Assembly (NCBI GenBank): GCA_017437065.1
Contig: JAFSBX010000076.1
Coordinates: forward strand, 214,466 to 278,465
Direction: 5' to 3'
DNA: 64,000 nucleotides
Source of the DNA: Lachnospiraceae bacterium
Lineage (GTDB): Bacteria > Bacillota > Clostridia > Lachnospirales > Lachnospiraceae
The position numbers and the translations under genes are program-made. Shown here piece after piece: positions 35,895 through 45,538 of the stretch. Each line of letters opens with the position of its first letter. Position 1 is the stretch's first letter. A model generated the notes under the pieces. It saw only the letters and a list, made by a program, of their open reading frames with translations. It made no database searches and was not told the origin of the DNA.

Positions 35895-37905
35895 GCTGAT
35901 TTTCGGTAACCTGAAAAAGAATATGAAAGATTATTCAATTTACTTTATGACATTAATGCTTGCAGTCAGTCTGTTTTATGCATTCAATTCCGCAACCGGT
36001 GCAGAAGCAGTAAAAACACTTGGGAGTGAAACACAGATATTTACCAAAGCATTAGGGAGTCTGATAGAGGCAGCCTCCGTAGCGATAGCCTTATTGATGG
36101 CGTTTCTGATTTTATATGTAAATCAATTTCTGTTAAAACGCAGAAAAAAAGAATTGGGAATTTATATGCTTCTTGGAATGAAAAAGGGAAAGATTTCAAG
36201 AATTTTTGTAGGGGAAACATTTGTTATTGGAATTGCTTCTTTGGCAGCAGGTATTATTTTAGGGATTTTCTTAGGACAATTTCTTGTAATTGCGGTGTTA
36301 AAAAGCTTTGGCGGTGCGGTAAACAATTTTACGCTGAGCTTTTCCGTAAGTGCATTTCGGATTACGGTAATTTGTTTTGCCGTGATTTATGTGGTGGCAA
36401 TGGTATTTAATGTGTTGTCTGTATCGAAAGTAAAATTAATTGAACTTTTATCAGCAGGGCGGAAAAATGAAAATTTAAAAAGAAAACACTTTTTAGTATA
36501 TGTGTGCTGTTTTATAGCAGCCATCGTATGTCTTGCGGGAATGGCGGTATTGTTCCGCACGGAAGAATTACTGCCTCAAAAAGAAAACCTTATCAGAGGC
36601 GTTGTATTATTGGTAATAGCAACATTTCTCTTGTTTTACAGCATTACGGCAGTCGTGTTTGAAGGATTACAAAAGAGTAAAAAGTTTTATTTTAAGAGAT
36701 TAAACTGCTTTTTGGTAAGGCAGATTGGCAGCAGGATTCAAAGTAACTATTTGTCTATGAGTGCAGTGTGTCTGTTGCTTACGGTAACAATTCTTATGCT
36801 GACAACCGGATTTAGTATTGCGTTTACGATGTCGGATGTAATGAAAGAATCAGCGCCTTACGAGTTTATGTTGATGAGAAATGCAAAAGAAGGAGAAAAA
36901 TTAGAGAAAGTAGATCTTTTAGCAGAATTGAAATCTGAGAATATAGATGTAGAAAAGGATGTTGAGGAAAGCATTTGCTTTGCAGAAAGAAAGGCTGATA
37001 TTACATATTCGGTTTTGTTTGAAGGACAGAATGTGAGTTTATGGGATTTTGACAGCGATTTAGAAGAAAGAAGAATAACGGTATTGGGGCTTAGCGATTA
37101 TAATAAGTGCCTTGTGATGAGTGGAAAAGAGCCTGTCAGTCTTGGAGAAAATGAATATTATTTGAATTGCAATTATAAGGGAACACATTCCTATATGGAA
37201 TATTTCATCAAGAAAAATGAAAATCTGGAAATTGCAGGTGTAGAGTTATCCCCAAAGCAGAATACCTTACTGGAAAATACATATGCTCTTTATAGTGTAG
37301 GAATTGCGGACAGAGGAACATTAATTCTGCCGGATGATGTGGCAGGAAAGCTGAAGGAAGAAGCTTACTATGTGGCAGGAAATTTCTATAACGAAACGAA
37401 TGTGGAAAATATTAACAAAATGCTTGATGAGACGATTACTTGGGATAAAGTAGGCGGATACCAATATGGATGGAATACAAAAATGAGAATGCAGACTGCA
37501 TATTATACATCATTTTCACTTCCTGTATTTATTGTTGCTTATATCGGATTGATTTTCCTACTGATTTGCGTAGCCTTACTTTCTGTACAGCAGCTTACGG
37601 AAATTTCGGATAACAAGATGAGATATTTGATTTTGAATAAACAGGGAGTTACGGAAAAGATGATGAAAAGAACCATAGAAAAACAGGTAGGTGTGTATTT
37701 CCTTGCACCACTTTTGTTAGCGACTGCGTATGCAGTGGTATCTGTGAAAACGGTAGTAGCTAAAGTAAGTACTTTCTATAATATGGAAATTGGGACGAAT
37801 GTGTGGGGAACTATGATTGTCTTGTTGTTGGTTTATGGGGGATATTATTGTATTACGAGCCTGAGTTGTAAGAAAATGATTTTGAGAAGTAAAGAGTGGG
37901 AATAA
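35881..37905 (+). CDS. FtsX-like ABC permease, BceB-like
   Basis: About 674 residues with ten predicted membrane helices. The layout (four helices, then FtsX segments, a large extracellular domain of roughly 200 residues between about 320 and 540, and three final helices) is the BceB topology. LNKQGVTEKMMKRTIEKQVGVYFLAP is a conserved cytoplasmic coupling segment. Binds the lipid II-targeting peptide in the family model. ATG 35881 is preferred, 7 nt after AGGGGGT; GTG 35872 is an alternative. A terminator follows. Confidence 0.9.
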   Translation: MMTCKLIFGNLKKNMKDYSIYFMTLMLAVSLFYAFNSATGAEAVKTLGSETQIFTKALGSLIEAASVAIALLMAFLILYVNQFLLKRRKKELGIYMLLGMKKGKISRIFVGETFVIGIASLAAGIILGIFLGQFLVIAVLKSFGGAVNNFTLSFSVSAFRITVICFAVIYVVAMVFNVLSVSKVKLIELLSAGRKNENLKRKHFLVYVCCFIAAIVCLAGMAVLFRTEELLPQKENLIRGVVLLVIATFLLFYSITAVVFEGLQKSKKFYFKRLNCFLVRQIGSRIQSNYLSMSAVCLLLTVTILMLTTGFSIAFTMSDVMKESAPYEFMLMRNAKEGEKLEKVDLLAELKSENIDVEKDVEESICFAERKADITYSVLFEGQNVSLWDFDSDLEERRITVLGLSDYNKCLVMSGKEPVSLGENEYYLNCNYKGTHSYMEYFIKKNENLEIAGVELSPKQNTLLENTYALYSVGIADRGTLILPDDVAGKLKEEAYYVAGNFYNETNVENINKMLDETITWDKVGGYQYGWNTKMRMQTAYYTSFSLPVFIVAYIGLIFLLICVALLSVQQLTEISDNKMRYLILNKQGVTEKMMKRTIEKQVGVYFLAPLLLATAYAVVSVKTVVAKVSTFYNMEIGTNVWGTMIVLLLVYGGYYCITSLSCKKMILRSKEWE

Positions 37906-37911
37906 AATATG

Positions 37912-37950
37912 AACAGCATCACCAATTATGACGGTGGTGCTGTTTTTTTT
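37912..37950 (+). terminator. Terminator of the BceRSAB-like operon
   Basis: AACAGCATCACC (37912-37923) pairs with GGTGGTGCTGTT (37933-37944) over 12 bp with one wobble, followed by eight T residues. Confidence 0.92.
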
Positions 37951-38406
37951 GCATCATGGCGTGCTCTAACTCAATGTTATTAAATTAACATTAGCTCCGG
38001 TCAAGTTTAAAAAAGAGGTTAACGTATTTTTTCAGACTTTCTGTATTTGGGGAAGAAGTAATATTATTTCAAGTATGTCAAAAAAAGAACTGGTATTAAT
38101 TAATAGTTATATTACTAAAATACTTGGTTCAAGAATGCAGGATGTATCAGGCTGCTTTAATATCATTAGAATGAATGCAAGATATACAGTATATGGAAAA
38201 TGAAAAAAGAACAAGAATTAACCTAAGTACTTAGTAAAGGAATTAAAATTGTGGAATTTCGTAATGTATGTTATCATTACAAGGGAAAAGTACCATTGTA
38301 AAATTACTATTAGGGTTTGATAGTGTGGATACAGGATATAACAATTAATAATTTTGATATAGAACAAATAGCGTGGAATAATACTAATTTGAGGTATAGA
38401 TGAAAA
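37951..38406. other. 456-bp gap with only a marginal short ORF
   Basis: No clear gene. An open frame of 42 codons (38075-38203, MSKKELVLINSYITKIL) has no ribosome site and no recognisable family; it could be a remnant. The rest is AT-rich without hairpins of note. Probably decayed sequence at the edge of an accessory region. Confidence 0.4.
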
Positions 38407-39396
38407 ATGGAAAAAATCAAAATCCAAGTTACAAGAGGTTATTTGATAACCATCCTTTTTATTTTTGGGGGAGTTTTTAATCTTTTTTTTGGAATGAAAG
38501 CATATTTTGATTTTAAGAATGCGGTTTTATTGTCGGAATTGAAATTTGATGAATGTGTTGTCGGGCAGTATGTGTACGGAAATATAGATTCGTATGTTGT
38601 AAAAAAATTAGAAACGGCAGGTGCGGATAATTACTCGGGGGAGTGTGCTACAGTTATAACTGCAACGGGAGTCGAGTACAATTTTTATACAATTCCTACT
38701 GTTGATAATAAATATATCAGAATCATGATGAGGGACAAGGATAACACAGATGAGTTAAAAGAATTTGTATGTGGGCGAGGAGAAGGTGTATATATTGAAG
38801 GCGAAATTGTAGAAACAATGGAACCTTTAAACTATGAGTGGTATAAAGGAGTGGAAGGCTGGAAGGATAAGGTATTAGAGGAAATAGTTCATCCGAGCTA
38901 TGTGATAAAAGAAATAGATTTCAGTGATAAGATAAAACAAGTGTACATAGGTATTGTTTTTTTATTAGGTGCAGTTGGCAGTTTTATATTGTCTGGTGGC
39001 ATAGAGAATTTTGTGATACTTGAAAAAAATAAGGCTGAGAGGCAAGTGGTGCAACATACAAAAAATTATAACAAGAAAAATGAGTTGGAAGCCGAAAAAA
39101 TAAGACTGGATAGTCTTAAACAACGTTTGAATAGTTTGAGAAGGAGTTGCTTATATAAAATTCCAGTGGCTATTTGTGGAATATACATTTTTACATGTTC
39201 TTATTTCTGGGAAGTGAGAATGGTGGGAATAGTTATTATGGTAATTGGAATGAAAGGGATATGGAAGTATTTTATTAATTCACATTTGAAAGCAGCGCAG
39301 TGGATAGCTGGGGTATTTGGATTAAATACTTTATGGACACAGGTGGAAATGTGTGAATATAGAATTCAAGTATTGAATTCAGTATTATCTGATTAG
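38407..39396 (+). CDS. Multi-pass membrane protein of unknown function
   Basis: 329 residues. Membrane helix at about 12-32, extracytoplasmic domain 33-175 (ATGVEYNFYTIPTVDNKYIRI, GVYIEGEIVETMEPLNYEW), second helix about 178-198, a charged cytoplasmic coiled coil (ELEAEKIRLDSLKQRLNSLRR) and two closely spaced helices near 250-295. The exported domain recalls Lachnospiraceae DUF6709-type proteins, but I am not certain. Single-gene unit with its own terminator. Function not assignable. Confidence 0.7.
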   Translation: MEKIKIQVTRGYLITILFIFGGVFNLFFGMKAYFDFKNAVLLSELKFDECVVGQYVYGNIDSYVVKKLETAGADNYSGECATVITATGVEYNFYTIPTVDNKYIRIMMRDKDNTDELKEFVCGRGEGVYIEGEIVETMEPLNYEWYKGVEGWKDKVLEEIVHPSYVIKEIDFSDKIKQVYIGIVFLLGAVGSFILSGGIENFVILEKNKAERQVVQHTKNYNKKNELEAEKIRLDSLKQRLNSLRRSCLYKIPVAICGIYIFTCSYFWEVRMVGIVIMVIGMKGIWKYFINSHLKAAQWIAGVFGLNTLWTQVEMCEYRIQVLNSVLSD

Positions 39397-39420
39397 GTAG
39401 ATACGGAAAATAAATAAAAG

Positions 39421-39455
39421 GGCAGAGCAAGGAAATTTCCAAACTCTGCCTTTTT
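39421..39455 (+). terminator. Intrinsic terminator
   Basis: GGCAGAG (39421-39427) pairs with CTCTGCC (39444-39450); the loop contains the palindrome GGAAATTTCC; TTTTT follows. Confidence 0.82.
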
Positions 39456-39587
39456 GGTGTGCGATTAATGGTATATTTTTCTATTGTTAAATAAAAAGAG
39501 CAGTATGAGGGTGAACTATACGTACGTTTATGGGATAATTTCAAAGTGAAAGTCTTCTTACTTACTCGACTGAGAGGAAAAATTTTT

Positions 39588-40058
39588 TCAATCGGAGAAA
39601 TTTTTCTCTACACGATTGCGAAGCTCAATTTTTAGTTCGCTATCTGTGTTTTTAATATATTGTTCAAAAAAAGAAATAAGAGAATCAATAGTAGTATCAT
39701 CAAATATCTCGGATATAGTTGTATTAAATACTGTTTCCAACTGGTGGATTTCAGGAATGAGATTTCTGCCTTCCTGAGTCAAATGTAAAACCGATTTTCG
39801 GCTGTCATCCAATGACTGACTTTTATATACCAATTTTTTATCGACCAGCTTTTGTACAAGTCTGCTGGGAGATTTCTTTTCACAAATCAATAAATCACCT
39901 AATTCTTTTAACGATAAAGGTTCATGAGAAGCTAAGATAAGAAGAACTTCACTTTGGTTAGCGGTAATACCAAGAGGCTTCAAAATCTGATTATATTTAT
40001 TTGTGCCTTCTCGACTGGCACATTTTATTAAGTACCGAAATAATTCTATTTTTTCCAT
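39588..40058 (-). CDS. MarR family transcriptional regulator
   Basis: 156 residues. Winged helix-turn-helix pattern: LGITANQSEVLLILASHEPLSLKELGDLL, recognition helix region KKSPSRLVQKLVDKKLV and wing DDSRKSVLHLTQEGRNL. GGAGGAAA precedes the ATG. It faces away from a MacB-like ABC operon, and palindromes in the shared control region suggest it represses that operon and possibly itself. Ligand unknown. Confidence 0.9.
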   Translation of the reverse strand: MEKIELFRYLIKCASREGTNKYNQILKPLGITANQSEVLLILASHEPLSLKELGDLLICEKKSPSRLVQKLVDKKLVYKSQSLDDSRKSVLHLTQEGRNLIPEIHQLETVFNTTISEIFDDTTIDSLISFFEQYIKNTDSELKIELRNRVEKNFSD

Positions 40059-40126
40059 AGTTTCCTCCGAATAAAAAAATATCTACTGGATTGATGATAC
40101 AACATTTTTTTTATAAAAGCAAGCTA

Positions 40127-40185
40127 TTGACAATAAGAATTGAATATGATTATAATAGATGACATGTCATTGATGATATATCATC
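40127..40185 (+). promoter_or_regulatory. Promoter and palindromic operators of the MarR-controlled ABC operon
   Basis: TTGACA (40127-40132) and TATAAT (40151-40156) have 18-nt spacing. Two perfect palindromes overlap the start site: ATGACATGTCAT (40159-40170) and GATGATATATCATC (40172-40185). A related half-site, TGATGATACAACA, lies near the marR promoter side (40092-40104). This fits binding by the divergently encoded MarR protein. Confidence 0.8.
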
Positions 40186-40220
40186 TAAATATAAAAGGCT
40201 GTGGTGAAAGGAGAAAAAAC

Positions 40221-40993
40221 ATGAATGATAAGGTAATAATTGATATTCAAAAATTAAAGAAAGATTACGGACAGGGGCCAGAAAGGACAGAGGTGCTCAA
40301 AGGAATATCTGTAGAAATATATAGAAATGACTTTACAGTAATTATGGGGAGTTCAGGTTCCGGTAAATCAACATTTTTATATTGTGTCAGTGGAGTGGAA
40401 TGGATGGGATAACAGACGGAAAAGTAAATTTTCTGAATCAGAATATAGAAAATATGAAAGAAGACAGATTATCGATTTTACGAAGAAAACAGATGGGGTT
40501 CGTTTTTCAACAGATGAATCTGATGCCGAACTTGAATTTATTTGAAAATATTACATTGCCTGCATTTTTGCTGAAAGAAAAAAGCAATAAGGAAATAAAG
40601 GAAAAGGCAGGAGCTTTAATGAAACAGTTTCATATAGAGGAACTGGCGGAAAGAATGCCTACACAAATTTCGGGAGGACAGATGCAGAGGGCTGCGATTG
40701 CCAGAGCATTAATTAATAGTCCTGAAATAGTATTTGCGGATGAGCCGACAGGAGCATTGAATTCTACATCAGGCAAAGAGGTTTTAGACGTACTGACTGC
40801 GTGTAATGCAAAAGGACAGAGTATTTTAATGGTAACACACGATATAAAAGCAGCACAGAGAGCAAGCAGAATTATTTATCTTAGTGATGGGTATATAAAA
40901 GGGGAAAAAACATTTACGCCATACATACAGGAACAAAATATGAAAAGCCGAGAAGAAGTAGTAGTGGATTGGCTTTTGGAAATGGGGTGGTAA
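40221..40993 (+). pseudogene. MacB-like ABC ATPase broken by a 5-bp tandem duplication
   Basis: The frame starting at 40221 (AAAGGAG 7 nt upstream) encodes IDIQKLKKDYGQG and Walker A GSSGSGKST, then stops at 40412. The rest of the ATPase continues in another frame: Q-loop FVFQQMNLM, signature ISGGQMQRAAIARA, Walker B VFADEPTGALN, VTHD. The junction contains GTGGA twice in tandem (40390-40399). Removing one copy restores YCVSGMDGITDGKV and a normal 255-residue ATPase. No other lesion is visible, so the change is recent, reversible by slippage, or a sequencing error. Confidence 0.9.
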
Positions 40994-40996
40994 GGG

Positions 40997-43348
40997 ATGA
41001 AGGCATTTATTATGGTGCTAATCGGGAATTTACGCAAACGTAAAATGTTTTCGGGGATTATAATGATTCTTTCGGTTTTGACTGCCACGTTTTTAGTCAG
41101 TGCAACCGGAATTATGATAAAGGCTTCTGTGATTTATGAGACGAGTTATGATAAAGCCGGTGAAGCAGACCTGTTTTATGGTTTTATAAGCGAAGCACCC
41201 TTACGTGAGTATGAGGACTTTTTTAAAGAACGTGCAGAAGTGAAAGGGCTGTACTGGGAGGAAAGTCTTATTGGAACAACGCATATGAAGGAAGAGGAGA
41301 ATTTGCAGACCGTTTTTTCTGTATTTCGTCCGGAGAAAAGAAATTATACAACAATCCCTTCCGATATAGATATGTTGGAGCGTAATGAGATTTTATTGCC
41401 GTTGTGTTTTGAAGATGAGTATAGTTTGGAGATTGGAGACGAATTTTTCTATGAAGATATGAAATTTAAAATCAAAGGCTTTTTTGAGGACCCAATATAC
41501 GGAACCCCTTTCTACGCCTTTAAGAGGGTGCTGATTTCAGATACTTCATTGGGTGAAATGAGGGATAAGACAGAATATAGAGAACTGCAAAAACTGCAAT
41601 TTATGCATATATATTTAAAAGACGAGTACAGAGGGGAAACATTTTGCAACACCATCAAAGAACTTGATGGTGGGTTTGAAGGAAGAGGCCATAGTCTGTT
41701 TGCCTTTGATAGAGCAAATTTGCAAAATGTAAGAACAATAGTTCCAAGAATTATTTTAATTATATTACTTGTGTTTTCACTATTTTTGATGAGTATTATG
41801 ATGATTGTAATCCGGTACACAATATTGGCGGCGATTGAAGATGATTATTCGTCGTTGGGTGTTATGAAGGCGTTGGGCTTTAAAAACGGGAATTTAACGG
41901 TATTGCTGTTGGGGCAATATTTGTCGGTGGTATTTACAGGAAGTTTAATCGGAATCCTGCTGGCATACATGGTAACGCCTGCCATAGGAACGTTTTTATT
42001 GGAAACATCAGGGATTGTATGGAGCGAAAATATCAGTATACAGGTTACGGTTCTGATATCGGTGTTATTGCTGCTGTTTATTGGTGCATTGATTTTCTCA
42101 CAGATAAATCAAGTAAGAAAAGTGAAACCCGTAGAAGCGATTGCACAGGCAAGAAGAGAATCAAAAAATGTAAAAAATCGTTTTTTAATAACTTCAAATT
42201 GGACTGAAAAAATGCCGTTGTCTGTAAAAATGGGAATAAAACAATTAAGCTCCAAGATTGGTCAGTATGTATCTATGCTAATGCTGATTACGATTTTTTC
42301 TTTTATGATATTAACGGTTATCAGTCTGAGCAATGTATTTGGGACAGATGAGAATATATCCGGTATTTTAGGTTATGAAATTAATGACATCAGCATGGAA
42401 TTTGCCGAAAGTAATTCTGTTTCAGAGGAAGAACTGGAGGAAATATTTCATAAGGTTGATGAAAAATATGAGATTACTTATTTAAGCAGTTATAACGACC
42501 GTTATAAGGTGTATTCAGATAAGATGCAGATTCAGTTGCTTGTGAATAGTGAATTTGACGGTACAAATCTGATAGAAGGAAGAATCCCCGGTAATGAAAA
42601 TGAAGTCATGATTAGCAGCGGAATAAGTAAAAGCCTTCATAAGAAAATAGGAGATACAATAACGATTTCTTTGGAAAAAGATTCGAAAACGCAGAGATAT
42701 ATGGTGGTCGGAATTAATAATAAAGTGCATTCCATGGGGAAAAACATCAGTATGACGGATGACGGCTTTCTTAAATTACAGCCGGAATATTCACCTACAC
42801 AATATTACATGAAAATAGCGGATGAGGATTGTGTGGAACAGGCAATCGAAGAGATAAAAAATGAGTATGCAAAAAAATATCCCGATATTAGTGTGACAAA
42901 TGAAAGAGAAACTATATTGAAAAGAACACAGGCAATTAGTATGGTATTCCGGATGATATCAATTATTATTATAGCGATTTCTTTATTTTTAATTGGATTG
43001 ATAACATTTTTGGTTTCGCTTGTTGTGATAAAGCGTGAAACTTATCAGTTCGGAATTATGAAATCCATCGGATTTACATCAGGACAGATACGAATACAAT
43101 TTGCTTTTCGATTTGCGTTGGTAGCATTATTTGGAGCAGTCTTGGGAATGGGGATTTACGGATTGTCGGATAACCGTCTGATAAACGGATTGTTTAGTAT
43201 AGTAAATATAGCTAATATTCCCTCAGGAACAACCATAAGCTCGTATTTGTTTGATTTTCTGTTTATTATGGTCGTGGCGTACTTGTGTGCGTGGATTGTG
43301 TCCTGCAAGATAAAGATGGTAAAAGTGAAAGATTTAATTATAGAATAA
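40997..43348 (+). CDS. FtsX-like ABC transporter permease (MacB type)
   Basis: 783 residues, intact. N-terminal helix at about 12-35, exported domain to about 245, then three helices (LIILLVFSLFLMSIMMIVIR and following), a second helix and exported domain (about 415-640), and a C-terminal three-helix FtsX domain with YQFGIMKSIGFTSGQIRIQF. This duplicated FtsX layout is typical of large Firmicute exporters with one cognate ATPase. GGTGG lies 6 nt before the ATG, 4 nt after the ATPase stop. Without its ATPase it may be inactive. Confidence 0.88.
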   Translation: MKAFIMVLIGNLRKRKMFSGIIMILSVLTATFLVSATGIMIKASVIYETSYDKAGEADLFYGFISEAPLREYEDFFKERAEVKGLYWEESLIGTTHMKEEENLQTVFSVFRPEKRNYTTIPSDIDMLERNEILLPLCFEDEYSLEIGDEFFYEDMKFKIKGFFEDPIYGTPFYAFKRVLISDTSLGEMRDKTEYRELQKLQFMHIYLKDEYRGETFCNTIKELDGGFEGRGHSLFAFDRANLQNVRTIVPRIILIILLVFSLFLMSIMMIVIRYTILAAIEDDYSSLGVMKALGFKNGNLTVLLLGQYLSVVFTGSLIGILLAYMVTPAIGTFLLETSGIVWSENISIQVTVLISVLLLLFIGALIFSQINQVRKVKPVEAIAQARRESKNVKNRFLITSNWTEKMPLSVKMGIKQLSSKIGQYVSMLMLITIFSFMILTVISLSNVFGTDENISGILGYEINDISMEFAESNSVSEEELEEIFHKVDEKYEITYLSSYNDRYKVYSDKMQIQLLVNSEFDGTNLIEGRIPGNENEVMISSGISKSLHKKIGDTITISLEKDSKTQRYMVVGINNKVHSMGKNISMTDDGFLKLQPEYSPTQYYMKIADEDCVEQAIEEIKNEYAKKYPDISVTNERETILKRTQAISMVFRMISIIIIAISLFLIGLITFLVSLVVIKRETYQFGIMKSIGFTSGQIRIQFAFRFALVALFGAVLGMGIYGLSDNRLINGLFSIVNIANIPSGTTISSYLFDFLFIMVVAYLCAWIVSCKIKMVKVKDLIIE

Positions 43349-43403
43349 CCGGAAAGTATGGTAGAAATAAATTCGAGACGAATCTTAGATTCGCCTCACG
43401 TTA

Positions 43404-44222
43404 TTAAATCCGCTTAAATTCCGGCATTCTCTTCTCAAACACCGTGTAATACTTAAAACCGCATTCCAAAAGCATTTCAGCCGCCTTGTCAAAACGGTCA
43501 GCAATACGGGAGGTATCGTGTGCATCGCTTCCCACAGTAATGATTTCACCGCCAAGCTCTCGGTAACGTTTCAAAATGTCCATGCAGGGGTTAGCTTCTT
43601 TTAATCCGTTGGCAAGTCCGCCGGTATTAATTTCAATTCCTTTTTCTTTATCAATTAAAGTTTCTAAAATTTTATCCAATATATCTTTATATTTTTCATA
43701 AGTGTATTCCTTATCCTTATTTGGGCCGTAACGCACCACATAATCCAGATGTCCGTAAACATCATAGTTGGAAAAGGACTTTATATTATCCAAAATAGAA
43801 GAGAAATATTCGCGGTAGGCCTCTTCTTCGGGGCGGCCTTCGTAAAAGGCAGGCCAGTAAGGGTCTTTTTTGTTACAAATATGAGAGGAACCGATAACAA
43901 AGTCAAAATCGTGTTCTTTAATATATCTTGCATTTTCTTTTGCAATATGCGGCTGGAGTCCCAACTCAATACCAAAAAGAATGTTTATTTTGCCTTCGTA
44001 TTTTTCACGGTAACGGATAACATCAAATAAATAAGAGTCCGTATTCACCAGAAACTGATTTTCTGGGTCGCCCGGAAGGGAAGGAAAATCCATATCCATA
44101 TGTTCGGTAAAGCAAATTTGTGTAAGTCCCAAATCCATAGCCTTTAAAATCATATTTTCCATAGGTTCTTTCGAATCGGTGGAATGGGACGTATGTAAAT
44201 GATAATCAGCGGTAATTGCCAT
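43404..44222 (-). CDS. hisJ: PHP-family histidinol-phosphatase
   Basis: 272 residues. PHP metal-binding motifs: DYHLHTSHSTDS at the N-terminus, FTEHMDMDF, IGSSHICNKKDPYW, DVYGHLDYVVRYG and VGSDAHDTSRI near the C-terminus. HisJ-type enzymes hydrolyse histidinol phosphate in histidine synthesis; some PHP relatives act on other phosphates. ATG 44222 (AAAGGA upstream) begins at AITADYHLHT; 36 upstream in-frame codons are not protein-like. No other his gene is nearby. Confidence 0.88.
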   Translation of the reverse strand: MAITADYHLHTSHSTDSKEPMENMILKAMDLGLTQICFTEHMDMDFPSLPGDPENQFLVNTDSYLFDVIRYREKYEGKINILFGIELGLQPHIAKENARYIKEHDFDFVIGSSHICNKKDPYWPAFYEGRPEEEAYREYFSSILDNIKSFSNYDVYGHLDYVVRYGPNKDKEYTYEKYKDILDKILETLIDKEKGIEINTGGLANGLKEANPCMDILKRYRELGGEIITVGSDAHDTSRIADRFDKAAEMLLECGFKYYTVFEKRMPEFKRI

Positions 44223-44349
44223 AGTGCTTGTCCTTTCTGTCAAGAGTTTCTTTGGATAAAGTGTAGAACAAAAAAAGAAAAAAGGCAATTGAGAATTTGA
44301 AGAAATATTTGCGAACTTGTATATTTTCATATCATTCTTGAGGAGAGCT

Positions 44350-44369
44350 ATGTTATAATCTTATAACAT
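44350..44369 (+). promoter_or_regulatory. Palindromic promoter of the ATPase-nuclease cassette
   Basis: ATGTTATAA-TC-TTATAACAT is a perfect 9-bp inverted repeat that contains an extended -10, TGTTATAAT (44351-44359). Binding of a dimeric regulator here would directly block the promoter. No close -35 is seen. The ATPase gene starts 45 nt after the palindrome. Confidence 0.6.
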
Positions 44370-44414
44370 GAGGTTAGTATACTTAGACGGATTATTTGAA
44401 AGCGAGGAAGAAAA

Positions 44415-45527
44415 ATGGCAATTAAATCAGTAAGAATCTTGAATGTAATGGCGTTTCAAAGACAATGGAGAGAAACTAATGAAGATTGCAATACTTTCGA
44501 GGTTAAGGCTGGCGATAAAATCAGTGAGGCGTTTGAATTGCAATTTGGAGATGGGATTAATGTACTTATTGGAGAAAATGGAGTTGGAAAAACAACTTTA
44601 TTAAAAATGATTTATGCAGCCACACAATGGTCAATTCCCAAAACAGATGCCGGAAAAACTGATAAGCTGATAAGTTTTTTTTCAAGTAATCTTTCAGATT
44701 CCGATTTGTTGAAAAATTATGGTCAAAAGGAAGATTACTCTTACTTTGAAGTGTCTGATGGAGAACATACATTTACCTATAGTTTTTCACAAAAAGGAAT
44801 TTTTGATTTTGAACAGTGGCCGGGATTAAATATGCAATCTGTTTTTATTCCGACAACTGAGATGCTTTCTCATTCTAAAGGTTTTTTGGCATTAAATCAA
44901 AAATATAAATTACCATTTGACGGAACACAGATAGATATTATTGTAAATGCATCGTTACCGGAAGCAAGAGAAATACCGCCATATATGAAAAATATTTTGG
45001 AAAAAATCAGCAAGGTAATTGATGGAACAATTGTCATGGAGGATGATACTTTTTATGTATTGAAATCAGATGGAAGAAAGGTGGACTTTTCATTAGAAGC
45101 AGAAGGCTTAAGAAAGCTTGGGTTGTTATGGAAGCTAATACGAAATGGCTTGCTGGAGAGGGGAACGATATTGTTGTGGGATGAGCCGGAAGCGAATCTG
45201 AATCCGGAATTATTTTCACTGGTAGTTGATATTCTTTTACAATTGGAAGAAGCGGGGATACAGATATTTGTTGCGACACATAGCTACAATCTTGCCAAAT
45301 ATTTTGAAATTCGAAGAAAGGAAGAAACACAAGTACTGTATCATAATTTGTATAGAGCATCTGCAAAGGTGGCAGAGGAATATCATCCGTTTAAAACAGA
45401 AAACGAGGAAGAAACAGAAGTTTATGGAAAATCAGCCTTTTATCTGAGTCAGCTAAAAGGGAATAAGATTGTTATGGCGGATGAACATTTACTGGATGAA
45501 GCTTTGGAAAAAAGCATGGCAGATTAA
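44415..45527 (+). CDS. AAA/ABC-type ATPase (AAA_15/AAA_21-like)
   Basis: 370 residues, soluble. Walker A GENGVGKTT at 53-61, a signature-like region SLEAEGLRKLGLLWKLI at about 226-242, Walker B ILLWDEPEANLNP at 252-264 and switch histidine ATHSYNLAKYFE at about 288. This is the compact SMC/Rad50-related class found in OLD, Septu, retron and many other phage-defence systems, always with a separate or fused effector. Here the next gene, 11 nt downstream, has nuclease-like motifs. Not a transporter ATPase: no LSGGQ and no permease nearby. Confidence 0.88.
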   Translation: MAIKSVRILNVMAFQRQWRETNEDCNTFEVKAGDKISEAFELQFGDGINVLIGENGVGKTTLLKMIYAATQWSIPKTDAGKTDKLISFFSSNLSDSDLLKNYGQKEDYSYFEVSDGEHTFTYSFSQKGIFDFEQWPGLNMQSVFIPTTEMLSHSKGFLALNQKYKLPFDGTQIDIIVNASLPEAREIPPYMKNILEKISKVIDGTIVMEDDTFYVLKSDGRKVDFSLEAEGLRKLGLLWKLIRNGLLERGTILLWDEPEANLNPELFSLVVDILLQLEEAGIQIFVATHSYNLAKYFEIRRKEETQVLYHNLYRASAKVAEEYHPFKTENEEETEVYGKSAFYLSQLKGNKIVMADEHLLDEALEKSMAD

Positions 45528-45538
45528 AGGAGAAGTTA

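Noticed and set aside
38075-38203. 42-codon ORF in the gap after the BceAB-like operon
   Set aside because: No ribosome site, no promoter and no family recognised; noted only as a possible remnant.
39570-39608. A/T-rich hairpin overlapping the marR stop
   Set aside because: Pairing is almost all A/T with a bulge and lies partly in the coding region; too weak to call a terminator.
43749-44030. 93-codon frame antisense to hisJ
   Set aside because: A shadow of a conserved gene without ribosome site or protein-like features.
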